The position numbers were made by a program, and so were the translations under genes. A stretch of DNA of 13,781 nt from Burkholderiaceae bacterium (GTDB taxonomy: Bacteria; Pseudomonadota; Gammaproteobacteria; Burkholderiales; Burkholderiaceae_C): positions 1 to 13,781 of the forward strand of contig JANREF010000328.1 in assembly GCA_030726195.1 (NCBI GenBank), written 5' to 3'. Below are positions 1-7,021 of this stretch, piece by piece (the first letter of the stretch is position 1; every line of letters begins with the position of its first letter). The notes beneath the pieces are model-generated. The model was not told the origin of the DNA. It did not search any database and saw only the letters and a list, made by a program, of their open reading frames with translations.

Positions 1-57
1 CTTGGAACCCTCTAAATACGCGGGGTTGGCAACACTGATGGGGGTGGGCTGGGGCAT
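1..57 (-). CDS. Possible 5' end of a divergent gene, cut by the window edge
   Basis: On the minus strand an ATG at 57 opens a frame running off the left edge and reading MPQPTPISVANPAYLEGSK. The composition looks protein-like, but only 19 codons are visible. A GGA about 9 nt upstream of the ATG is a weak ribosome binding site; an AGGA lies only 1 nt away, which is too close. The same frame stays open upstream of this ATG, so the start is uncertain. If real, it would be divergent from flhA, and 58-262 would hold the control region of both. I do not recognise the protein. It could equally be chance. Confidence 0.3.
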   Translation of the reverse strand, partial: MPQPTPISVANPAYLEGSK

Positions 58-145
58 GTCCTGTTTTCCAAATGAATGCACTTGGCCCCGAGTCAACCTC
101 AGGGCTATGCCACTCTTTAGCAAGAACCGTGACCGGAGAGGATTT

Positions 146-163
146 GCCGCTGGGCGACGCGGC
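146..163. repeat. Inverted repeat upstream of the sigma-54 site
   Basis: GCCGC (146-150) and GCGGC (159-163) form a 5-bp inverted repeat with an 8-bp centre, 10 bp upstream of the -24 element. It could be a protein-binding half-site pair, but it is short, GC-rich and closer to the promoter than most sigma-54 activator sites. Chance is a real alternative. Confidence 0.25.
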
Positions 164-173
164 TGCCCTCAAG

Positions 174-190
174 TGGCACAGGGCTTGCTT
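174..190 (+). promoter_or_regulatory. Probable sigma-54 (RpoN) promoter for flhA
   Basis: TGGCACAGGGCTTGCTT matches the sigma-54 consensus TGGCACG-N4-TTGCW at every defined base except the last G of the -24 box. The GG and GC dinucleotides have the required spacing. The expected transcription start is near 200, giving a leader of about 60 nt before the flhA ATG. Known biology: sigma-54 promoters need an enhancer-binding ATPase, and in polar flagellates this is usually FleQ/FlrC. No activator gene is in the window. Confidence 0.7.
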
Positions 191-262
191 AGAAGAGACA
201 TGCACAGTTGTTTTGACCCCAAAAACTACTACTAAAGAATTTATTTTTGACTGATTCACCAC

Positions 263-2359
263 ATGAACACGCTTAGCCTGTCAACGATTCGACAAAATTT
301 GTCGGCCTTTGACTTCTCCGGTCTGGGGATACCTGCGCTCGTGCTCCTGATCATGGCCATGCTGGTGCTGCCGTTGCACCCGCTGTTGCTGGACATTTTG
401 TTCACCTTCAACATCGTGGCGGCCTTGGTGATTGTGATGATCTCGATTGGGACCCGCAAGCCGCTGGAATTCTCTAGCTTTCCAACCGTGTTGCTGTTCG
501 CCACCATGCTGCGCTTGGCGCTGAACGTGGCCTCGACCCGTGTGATCTTGGTCAACGGCCACGAAGGCGGCACCTCAGCCGGTGAAGTGATTGCCGCGTT
601 TGGTGAGTTTGTGATTGGTGGCAACTACTTGGTGGGTTTCATCATCTTCGCCATCTTGATGATCATCAACTTCATCGTGGTGACCAAGGGTGCCGGACGC
701 GTGTCTGAAGTGAACGCACGCTTTACCCTAGACGCCATGCCCGGCAAGCAAATGGCGATTGACGCCGATTTGAATGCCGGCGTGATCGACCAAGCAGAGG
801 CCAAGAAAAAGCGTGAAGAGCTGTCCCAAGAGGCCGACTTCTTTGGCTCTATGGACGGTGCATCCAAGTTCGTCAGTGGCGACGCCATGGCGGGCTTGCT
901 GATTTTGATCATCAACATCGTCGGTGGCTTGGCCATTGGCTTGGCACAACACGATTTGAGCTTTACAGAGGCTGGACGCATTTACGTGTTGCTCACCATT
1001 GGTGACGGCTTGGTGGCGCAAATTCCATCCTTGTTCTTGTCATTGGCGACCGCCATCATCGTGACGCGCGTGACAACGGCCGAGTCCATGACCGAGCAGG
1101 CCAAGACGCAGCTGTCCAACCCCTCGGCCCTATTCATTGCTGCGGCCATCATGACCATTTTGGGTTTGGTGCCCGGTATGCCGCACATGGTGTTTTTGAG
1201 CTTGGCCGCTGCCACAGCAGGCATTGCCTTCATGGTGGTCAAGACCAATGCCGACGAAGAAATCGCCAGGGATGCGCCACAAACCCCATCCGACAACGAC
1301 GCCCCCAAGGAATTGGACTGGGACGATGTAGATCAAGTGGACTTGATTGGCCTGGAAATTGGCTACGGCTTGATTCCGCTGGTGAACCCTGAAACGGGTG
1401 GTCAGCTCATGCCGCGCGTCAAGGGTGTGCGTAAAAAGCTTTCTGCCGAGCTGGGCTTTTTGGTGCAACCTGTGCGTATTCGCGACGCGCTGAACCTGGC
1501 ACCCGACGTGTATCACATCACCATGAACGGCGTGGTACGCGGCAAAGGCGAGGTCCGCGTGGGCAAAGAGCTGGCCATCAACCCCGGCCAGGTCTACGGC
1601 AAGCTAGAAGGCCAAGCCACCAAAGAGCCTGCGTTTGGCTTGGAGGCTGTGTGGATTGAGCCCGCTCAACGCGACTACGCCCGCACACTGGGCTACACCG
1701 TGGTGGACGCCAGCACCGCCATTGCCACCCATTTGAACAAGGTGCTGCGCGACAACTCCTCAGAGCTGCTCAGCCACGACGAAGCCCAACAATTGCTAGA
1801 CAAGCTGTCTGCCAAGTCGCCCAAGCTGGTCGAAGACTTGGTGCCTGGCAAGCTGTCGCTGGGCGTGATCACACGCACCATGCAAAACCTGTTATCTGAA
1901 GGCGTGTCGATTCGCGACATGCGCACCATCGTGGAGTCGCTCAATGAGGCGGCCACCAAAACACAAGACCCCGAGCAACTCACCACCATGGTGCGCCCCA
2001 AGCTGGGCCGCATGATTGTGCAAAGCTTGGTAGACGCCGACGAGAGCTTGGCCGTGATGACCTTAGACCCATCGCTGGAGCAACTGCTGCACAACGTGCT
2101 GCAGCAAAACCAAGGCACAGGCATGGTGCTGGAGCCCGGCTTGGCCGAGAGCCTATTCAACGCGCTGCGTGAAGGCACGCGAGAGGTTGAAGAAAAGGGC
2201 CACGCCGCTGTATTGGTGGTGTCACCCAGCATCCGTTCGTGGTTGTCCAAAGCAGCGCGCCACCGCGTGAGCGACTTGACAGTGCTGTCCTACAGCGAGA
2301 TTCCAGATGACCAAGGTGTGAACGTGATTCACACCGTGCAAGCGACCAACAAGTCGTAA
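263..2359 (+). CDS. flhA: Flagellar type III export gate protein FlhA
   Basis: FlhA forms the nonameric ring of the flagellar export apparatus in the inner membrane and hands chaperone-substrate complexes to the export gate using proton motive force. The 698-residue product has the usual family length. The N-terminal half is hydrophobic, with membrane segments at about 22-62, 78-95, 112-140, 207-228, 241-270 and 287-326. The FHIPEP-family signature lies at about 146-171 (RVSEVNARFTLDAMPGKQ, with R146, D157 and K162), and the family aspartate is in SGDAMAG (D207). An acidic linker at about 329-360 joins the cytosolic domain (360-698), which docks chaperones including FliS, encoded downstream. 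The ATG gives the normal N terminus, but the bases before it contain no clear Shine-Dalgarno sequence. It is first in the unit and lies 45 nt before flhF. Confidence 0.97.
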   Translation: MNTLSLSTIRQNLSAFDFSGLGIPALVLLIMAMLVLPLHPLLLDILFTFNIVAALVIVMISIGTRKPLEFSSFPTVLLFATMLRLALNVASTRVILVNGHEGGTSAGEVIAAFGEFVIGGNYLVGFIIFAILMIINFIVVTKGAGRVSEVNARFTLDAMPGKQMAIDADLNAGVIDQAEAKKKREELSQEADFFGSMDGASKFVSGDAMAGLLILIINIVGGLAIGLAQHDLSFTEAGRIYVLLTIGDGLVAQIPSLFLSLATAIIVTRVTTAESMTEQAKTQLSNPSALFIAAAIMTILGLVPGMPHMVFLSLAAATAGIAFMVVKTNADEEIARDAPQTPSDNDAPKELDWDDVDQVDLIGLEIGYGLIPLVNPETGGQLMPRVKGVRKKLSAELGFLVQPVRIRDALNLAPDVYHITMNGVVRGKGEVRVGKELAINPGQVYGKLEGQATKEPAFGLEAVWIEPAQRDYARTLGYTVVDASTAIATHLNKVLRDNSSELLSHDEAQQLLDKLSAKSPKLVEDLVPGKLSLGVITRTMQNLLSEGVSIRDMRTIVESLNEAATKTQDPEQLTTMVRPKLGRMIVQSLVDADESLAVMTLDPSLEQLLHNVLQQNQGTGMVLEPGLAESLFNALREGTREVEEKGHAAVLVVSPSIRSWLSKAARHRVSDLTVLSYSEIPDDQGVNVIHTVQATNKS

Positions 2360-2404
2360 GCAACAACCGCACAACGTTAGATAAGAACCAAGTAGAGACC
2401 CGTT

Positions 2405-3835
2405 ATGGAAATCAAACGCATACTCGCTCGCGATACACGCGCCGCCACAGAGCAGGCCATGGCCAAGTATGGGCAAGACGTGCTCATCATCTCTAACCAG
2501 CGTGTGAATGGCCAAACCGAAATGTTGGTGGCCATTGATATTCGTCCTGAGGATGCGTTGGACGACGAGGTCACCAGTTCAGGCGCGAGCAACGTGCACA
2601 ACGCAGGCAGCGCCAAGGCCAAAAACGCCAAACCACTCAATTCGTTTGAGGCAGCGTTTGAAGAAACCATGATGCAGCGCCACCGGGCACGCACCCGTGG
2701 CCAACACACCAGCGCGGCCAGCACGGCCGAGGCACTCACACGCGCCAGCGCCAAGCCCACTGCACACAGCGCCGCACACATGGCAGAGCAGCCCGCGCCC
2801 GCGCAGACGCAGACGCACGCAGCAACCATGGCACAGCGCAGCGAGCCACAAGTCGACGTCGGTGCGATTCAAGCGCAGCGTGATGCCGCACGCAGCCGCG
2901 AAATTGTCGACATGGTGCGCGATGAAATTGCAGCGCTGCGACGCGAATTCACCCTCAGCCAGCGCATGAACCCATGGCAAGACACCTTGCCCATGTCACC
3001 CGCCATCAAACCTTTGATCAACGCATTGAGCGAAGCCGGTGTGCCCACGGGCTTACGGGGCTTGCTCATCGACCGCATCCGTGAAGCGCCTGATATGGAA
3101 GACGCCATGGCCGCTTTGCGCAGCCACCTCATTGAAGCATTACCCAATGTTGGCGTGGCCATACCTGAGCGCGGCCAGCACATTGTGAGCGGCCCCACAG
3201 GCGTTGGTAAAACCCTTATGGCTGCGCGCTTGGCACATGCCGGCGCACTGCAGCACGGTGCCCATGCGGTGGCCATGATCAGCTTTGCCGACACCCGCCC
3301 AGGTGCTTGGAGCCAGATTCAAATGCTCACGGCGCAAGCCGGCATAGACTGCTACCGCGCCACCGACGCCAATGCCTTGGCGCTGTTGCTGGACGAGTTG
3401 TCACAGCGCGCACTCATCGTGATCGATACCGCCGGCGTGCAATTTGAGCGCAGCGTCGAGCACATCAAACACATCGCACCACAGGCTTTGGCGCATGTGG
3501 TGCTGGCAGCGGATGCGTCCAGCGTGACCATCAAACGCGTGCGCCAAGCTTTTGCTTGGGACAGCGTGATGGTGAGCAAGCTGGACGAGGCCTCACAGCC
3601 TTGGCCGCTGCTGCAAGCCTTGTGCGACAGCCCACTGCCTATGTCACTGATGGGCCCCAGCGCCCGACTGAGTGAGGCAGCCCTGCCCTACTCGGGCGTG
3701 CGCATTGTCGAACAAGCCTTGGCGCATTTGCCACTTGGCGGCGACACGCAACACAGCCCTGTGATGGCCGCCGACAACATGGCGGCCAACATCCTCAAAA
3801 TGCGTGCACCGCACGAGAAAGCTATGCATGGCTAA
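2405..3835 (+). CDS. flhF: Flagellar biosynthesis GTPase FlhF (divergent G domain)
   Basis: FlhF is an SRP-type GTPase that sets the place and number of polar flagella by recruiting early basal-body parts to the membrane. The 476-residue protein starts MEIKRILARDTRAA, typical of the FlhF B domain. A low-complexity Ala/Gln/His-rich linker (about 95-150) follows, then an N domain (about 155-250) and a G domain. Visible motifs are the P-loop GPTGVGKT (263-270), DTAG (341-344) and SKLD (391-394). The region usually reading DTYRIGA is shortened to DTRPGA (296-301). The residues after DTAG and the GQ-VPEDL-like C-terminal motif of the family are not recognisable, so GTPase activity or dimer formation may be altered. 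Identity rests on the N terminus, P-loop, length and its place between flhA and flhG. The spacing to flhA is short, suggesting co-transcription. Confidence 0.93.
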   Translation: MEIKRILARDTRAATEQAMAKYGQDVLIISNQRVNGQTEMLVAIDIRPEDALDDEVTSSGASNVHNAGSAKAKNAKPLNSFEAAFEETMMQRHRARTRGQHTSAASTAEALTRASAKPTAHSAAHMAEQPAPAQTQTHAATMAQRSEPQVDVGAIQAQRDAARSREIVDMVRDEIAALRREFTLSQRMNPWQDTLPMSPAIKPLINALSEAGVPTGLRGLLIDRIREAPDMEDAMAALRSHLIEALPNVGVAIPERGQHIVSGPTGVGKTLMAARLAHAGALQHGAHAVAMISFADTRPGAWSQIQMLTAQAGIDCYRATDANALALLLDELSQRALIVIDTAGVQFERSVEHIKHIAPQALAHVVLAADASSVTIKRVRQAFAWDSVMVSKLDEASQPWPLLQALCDSPLPMSLMGPSARLSEAALPYSGVRIVEQALAHLPLGGDTQHSPVMAADNMAANILKMRAPHEKAMHG

Positions 3836-4652
3836 TACACATTGCCCTCAAGTCATTGGCGTGGCCAGTGGCAAAGGCGGCGTTGGCAAGACCACGGTCG
3901 CGGTCAACCTAGCAGTGGCGCTGTCCATGGCGGGTAAACGCGTGGCACTGCTAGACGCAGATATGGGCTTGGCCAATGCACAAATTGCGCTAGGCAGCCG
4001 CAGCCCGTTCAACGTGAGTCACTTGCTCGCCGGTGAAAAAACGCTGCGCGAAATCATGGTGCGCACCGAAGACGGTGTGATCTTGATTCCCGGCGCGTCA
4101 GGGCGGCGGGACATGGCCGGTATTTCTGAGGCACAGGTCAACACCATCATCCACTCGTTTGATGAGATGGCCGACGAGCTGGATTTCCTCATTGTGGATG
4201 TGGCCGCGGGTATTTCGCCCTCGGTGATGTCCTTCTTGTCTGCTTGCCACCGCCGCTATATTGTGCTGCGCGATGAGCCATCGAGCATCGCCGACGCCTA
4301 CGGCACCATCAAGGTCATGACGTCCGAGCTCGGCTTAGACGAGGTGTATCTCATACCCAATATGGTGTCCTCGCAAGCCAACGGTTGGCAGCTGTACAAG
4401 CGCATGAACGAGGTGTGCACACGCTTTTTGTCACGCTCGGTCAACTACCTGACCTCTGTCGAGGCCGACGAACTTATTTTTGCCGCCTTGCGCAAATACA
4501 AGCCGGTATTGAGCTTTGCCCAGGGCAGCAGCGGTGCGCGTGACTTCAGGCGCATGGCAGAGCTGAGCATTGAGCTAGAGCCTGCCACGCATGCCCATGG
4601 GCAAACCCAGTTCTTCTTCCAACGCCTGTTGGATGCCGAACAAGGAGCATAA
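3828..4652 (+). CDS. flhG: MinD/ParA-type ATPase FlhG (FleN), flagellar number regulator
   Basis: FlhG/FleN is a MinD-like ATPase that limits flagellar number, acting with FlhF and, in FleQ-using bacteria, by restraining the activator FleQ. The product (274 residues) has the deviant Walker A motif SGKGGVGKTT (14-23, signature lysine K16), the LLDADMGLAN motif (41-50) and a switch II segment VDVAAGIS. The latter has Val where DTAAG is usual. The sequence FFFQRLL near the C terminus resembles the end of Pseudomonas FleN. I chose the ATG at 3828, giving an 8-nt overlap with the end of flhF, over a GTG at 3804; no strong ribosome binding site precedes either, so translation is probably coupled to flhF. 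Only about ten residues precede Walker A, and the DQAxxLR element that activates FlhF in several species is absent. Confidence 0.95.
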   Translation: MANTHCPQVIGVASGKGGVGKTTVAVNLAVALSMAGKRVALLDADMGLANAQIALGSRSPFNVSHLLAGEKTLREIMVRTEDGVILIPGASGRRDMAGISEAQVNTIIHSFDEMADELDFLIVDVAAGISPSVMSFLSACHRRYIVLRDEPSSIADAYGTIKVMTSELGLDEVYLIPNMVSSQANGWQLYKRMNEVCTRFLSRSVNYLTSVEADELIFAALRKYKPVLSFAQGSSGARDFRRMAELSIELEPATHAHGQTQFFFQRLLDAEQGA

Positions 4653-4654
4653 CG

Positions 4655-5377
4655 ATGGTTGCTGCAGTTGCCTTGTATGAGTCGGTCCAAATGACCACCC
4701 GCGACGACTTGATTGTTGCGCACATGGGCATGGTCAAACGCGTGGCGTTACACCTCAAAGCCAGACTACCGCCCTTTATGGAGGTGGACGAGTTGGTGCA
4801 AGTGGGCATGCTGGGCCTGATTGAAGCCGCGCGCGGTTTTGACGTGACCAAAGGCATAGAGTTTGAAAACTACGCACACAGCCGTGTGCGCGGTGCCATC
4901 ATCGATGAGGTGCGCCGCTTGTCGGCACTGCCACGCTCGGCGGTGAGCTTCAACAAGCAGCACAGTGTGGCCACGCAGTCATTGGCTGCTGAGCTGGGGC
5001 GCACGCCCACGCAGGCCGAGATGGCCCAGCACATGGGCATGGACATGGAGGCCTTTCACAAAGAACGCGGCCACGCCAAGCGCTTTGAGACCTACTCCAT
5101 GGAGGTGGTGAACGACGAAGTCATGAATATGGCCGACGAGACGCACCGCCAGCCCGACGCCATTGTTGAGCATGCCGAGTTCATGGGTGCAGTGACCAGT
5201 GCGATTGAGGACTTGCCCGAACGCGAGCAATTGGTCATGCAGTTGTACTACGTCGAAGAGCTCAACCTCAAAGAAATTGGTGAGGTTTTAGAAGTGAGCG
5301 AGTCCCGCGTCAGTCAGATATTGTCCGCCACCGTGAAGAAGTTGCGCCTATCACTTAACATTGAGGTCAAACGGTAA
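4655..5377 (+). CDS. fliA: RNA polymerase sigma-28 factor FliA
   Basis: FliA directs RNA polymerase to late flagellar and chemotaxis promoters and is normally held by the anti-sigma factor FlgM until the hook is complete. The 240-residue protein has sigma region 2 (about 17-90, with VDELVQVGMLGLIEAARGFD at 44-63), region 3 (about 95-150) and region 4 (about 180-235), with its helix-turn-helix in the stretch containing LKEIGEVLEVSESRVSQIL. AAGGAG at 4642-4647 lies 7 nt before the ATG, inside the end of flhG, which supports this start. The Asp-Trp pair common in family members just before the PRS motif is replaced (RLSALPRS, 88-95). A matching target promoter is present in this window before fliS. 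Confidence 0.97.
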   Translation: MVAAVALYESVQMTTRDDLIVAHMGMVKRVALHLKARLPPFMEVDELVQVGMLGLIEAARGFDVTKGIEFENYAHSRVRGAIIDEVRRLSALPRSAVSFNKQHSVATQSLAAELGRTPTQAEMAQHMGMDMEAFHKERGHAKRFETYSMEVVNDEVMNMADETHRQPDAIVEHAEFMGAVTSAIEDLPEREQLVMQLYYVEELNLKEIGEVLEVSESRVSQILSATVKKLRLSLNIEVKR

Positions 5378-5409
5378 ATCCGTCTACCCCCAATAAGAAC
5401 GACCAAGCC

Positions 5410-5955
5410 ATGCTGACCATTTTTGACACCAAGAGCCCCGCTCAACTGAAGAAGAACGCCAAACAAGAGTTTGACAAGGTGTCAGCGCTGGAAGGCGACT
5501 CGCGCAACATACGCAGTTTGCGCGTTCGCATGAGCTTGCTGTGTCGCGCGCACTTGGATAAAACCTTTATCGATGGGGCCGAACGCATGGCGGCCTACCA
5601 AGACATTTTGATGGCCTGCTTGGCCGCTGGCGAATCGCTGCCGCCCGAGCCTGAGAGCACCTTGTTCCAGCTTATAGAAACGTCTGGTGGTAAGTCGGTG
5701 TGGGTCTACCTGCCCGCGGACTACGTGGACCAAGTGTTTAACATGGGTATGCGCTACCAACGCATGGACATGACGGCGCAGGTGGCCATAGACAGCGTTC
5801 AAAACTTGCTCGACCAAATTTGCCGCTTCGAGTTCAAACTGGATGATCCGCTGGTTGCGTTGCAGTTTTTACGCGACGAACTCGCACAAGAGGGCGGCGA
5901 GGCCGGTGACGATGATGGCCTGACGGACGGCAACAGCGAGGCGAGCCCCGCCTGA
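5410..5955 (+). CDS. Unrecognised soluble protein in the flagellar unit
   Basis: I do not recognise this 181-residue protein. It starts 33 nt after the fliA stop codon on the same strand, so it is probably co-transcribed with fliA. The ribosome binding site is weak (AAGAACGA region about 10 nt upstream). The first 30 residues are lysine-rich (SPAQLKKNAKQEF). The body looks mainly helical with a central segment GGKSVWVYLPADYVDQVF, and the last 25 residues are acidic and Gly/Ser/Asp-rich, probably disordered. There is no signal peptide, membrane segment, cysteine cluster or known enzyme motif. Codon use matches its neighbours, so recent transfer is unlikely. Its position suggests a flagellar, motility or chemotaxis accessory role, which is inference only. 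Confidence 0.85.
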   Translation: MLTIFDTKSPAQLKKNAKQEFDKVSALEGDSRNIRSLRVRMSLLCRAHLDKTFIDGAERMAAYQDILMACLAAGESLPPEPESTLFQLIETSGGKSVWVYLPADYVDQVFNMGMRYQRMDMTAQVAIDSVQNLLDQICRFEFKLDDPLVALQFLRDELAQEGGEAGDDDGLTDGNSEASPA

Positions 5956-6069
5956 ACACCGCCGTGCCTACGACCTTTGTTTCATCCCGGCGCATTTCAA
6001 CCTGGCGCACACGCTCAGGGCACAGCGCACCGCTGCTGCCCATGACAGGTGCGCCGGCATTACACGCAC

Positions 6070-6073
6070 GAGG
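6070..6073 (+). promoter_or_regulatory. Ribosome binding site deciding the start at 6082
   Basis: GAGG (6070-6073) stands 8 nt before the GTG at 6082. The alternative GTG at 6049 has no such site and would add 11 polar residues before the membrane segment, so 6082 is preferred. Confidence 0.6.
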
Positions 6074-6081
6074 TTTCGCCC

Positions 6082-6804
6082 GTGGATAAGCTGTTTATTG
6101 CCTTAATCATTTTGGTCATCCTCGGCATCGTGGTGGTCTTGATTTATCTGTTGGACAGGATCAACACCATAGAAGGGCGCGCCGGCTTTGCCAGCGGCGC
6201 AGTGCAGGCTGTGGCCAACGCAGTGAGCGGCGTCGATGTCAACAACGGCTTTGATGGCTTTGTTGGTAAGAAGCTGTGGGATGCGGTCTGTGGCAAGGCC
6301 AACCCCCCTCTGGACACCGCAGCACTGGCCTCCTTGCGAGAGCGCTTTGAGCCCATTCTCGAAAAGCACATCACAGAACTGGTCGAAGAAGGTGCGAAAG
6401 ATGCCACTGCAGGCGCCAACAACTCCCCCAAGTCATCGCGAACCATCAGCACGCTGCGCGCCAGCGTCGAATCGTGGCTGCCGCCGCAGCATGTTAGCTC
6501 CTTGTACAAAGCAGGTTACGAGGCGTCGTCCAACCCTGACGATATCCCTCGCATTGGCCAGGGCTTGGATGAGACCTGCGAGACGCTGTACGCGCGTTGT
6601 GACCTGCGACTGGTCCGCCCTTTTTCGGAACGGTTGCTCGGCCCACAAGGTCCAGCTGATGCTGCGCCAGACGGCACCGGTATCGACACGCCGCAAGATG
6701 GCCTGCCCGCCTTAGAGAATGCCAGCGGGACCGACGCCGGTGCAGCCGACACAGATATTGATTCGCTTGACGACTTTTCGGTCGCCCCGGTCAAGCGCAA
6801 GTGA
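6082..6804 (+). CDS. Unrecognised single-pass membrane protein in the flagellar unit
   Basis: From the GTG at 6082 this is a 240-residue protein that I do not recognise. Residues about 4-24 form one strongly hydrophobic segment right at the N terminus, followed by DRINTIEGR, so it is a membrane-anchored protein with a signal anchor rather than a cleaved signal. The soluble part contains a Gly/Val/Asp-rich stretch (about 39-60), KKLWDAVCGK (about 63-72), a helical region (about 80-105), a polar linker (about 108-120) and a second folded stretch with LDETCETLYARCDL (about 160-175). It has an acidic, Ala/Gly/Asp-rich tail (190-235) ending in KRK. Four cysteines are present. It follows the 5410-5955 gene on the same strand with a 126-nt gap. 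A motility-linked envelope function is plausible from position only. Topology cannot be settled by eye. Confidence 0.82.
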   Translation: MDKLFIALIILVILGIVVVLIYLLDRINTIEGRAGFASGAVQAVANAVSGVDVNNGFDGFVGKKLWDAVCGKANPPLDTAALASLRERFEPILEKHITELVEEGAKDATAGANNSPKSSRTISTLRASVESWLPPQHVSSLYKAGYEASSNPDDIPRIGQGLDETCETLYARCDLRLVRPFSERLLGPQGPADAAPDGTGIDTPQDGLPALENASGTDAGAADTDIDSLDDFSVAPVKRK

Positions 6805-6953
6805 CGCGGCGCACGCCGGCTTGAGCCGACTTTCACGCTGTGAGCGCCTCAGTCTCGGGCTGGCCAACGGCGCTACACCGACTGCATAGCCCCGTGATGG
6901 ACCAAGCTAGCGCATGGTCAGCGCATGCGGCGCTGAGTTTCGTCGCTATTCAC

Positions 6954-6980
6954 TAAAGTTTTCCCTCGCATCGCCGATTC
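6954..6980 (+). promoter_or_regulatory. Sigma-28 (FliA) promoter for fliS
   Basis: TAAAGTTT (6954-6961), then an 11-bp spacer, then GCCGATTC (6973-6980). The flagellar sigma-28 consensus is TAAAGTTT-N11-GCCGATAA, so the -35 box is a full match and the -10 box matches 6 of 8 positions with the correct spacing. Transcription should start near 6988, leaving a leader of about 34 nt before fliS. The cognate sigma gene fliA is about 1.6 kb upstream. Confidence 0.9.
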
Positions 6981-7007
6981 TCTATATGTCCGGAGTCAGG
7001 ACTCAAC

Positions 7008-7012
7008 AGGAG
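7008..7012 (+). promoter_or_regulatory. Ribosome binding site deciding the fliS start
   Basis: AGGAG stands 9 nt before the ATG at 7022 and downstream of the expected sigma-28 transcription start. This excludes the longer frame beginning at 6914, which starts upstream of the promoter. Confidence 0.85.
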
Positions 7013-7021
7013 ATCATCTAC

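Larger units (their letters stand above)
58..262. other. Upstream control region of flhA
   Basis: These 205 bases hold no convincing gene. The plus-strand frame open from 2 to 235 does not resemble the end of FlhB or any flagellar protein. The stretch contains an inverted repeat at 146-163, a sigma-54-type promoter at 174-190 and an A/T-rich leader from about 225 to 252. The lack of flhB directly upstream means flhA starts its own transcription unit here, which fits the promoter. Confidence 0.6.
6805..7021. other. Spacer carrying the fliS control region
   Basis: No gene is supported in these 217 bases. An open frame from 6914 joins fliS in frame, but it runs through the promoter and lacks a ribosome binding site. 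A small hairpin (CGGC-TTGA-GCCG at about 6817-6828) is too weak to call a terminator. The sigma-28 promoter at 6954-6980 and the fliS ribosome binding site at 7008-7012 are the main contents. Confidence 0.6.

Noticed and set aside
2..235. Plus-strand open frame at the left end, as the end of an upstream gene such as flhB
   Set aside because: The translation is Cys/Arg/Gly-rich with no resemblance to FlhB or another flagellar protein, and it runs through the sigma-54 site.
3804..3827. GTG at 3804 as start of flhG
   Set aside because: It adds eight residues (MHRTRKLC) unlike the family; the ATG at 3828 gives a normal N terminus close to Walker A.
6042..6089. Short reading frame ending over the GTG start at 6082, as a leader peptide
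   Set aside because: Only 15 codons, no ribosome binding site before its ATG and no known attenuation context.
6914..7021. N-terminal extension of fliS
   Set aside because: It would start upstream of the sigma-28 promoter, lacks a ribosome binding site and is not part of the FliS family length.
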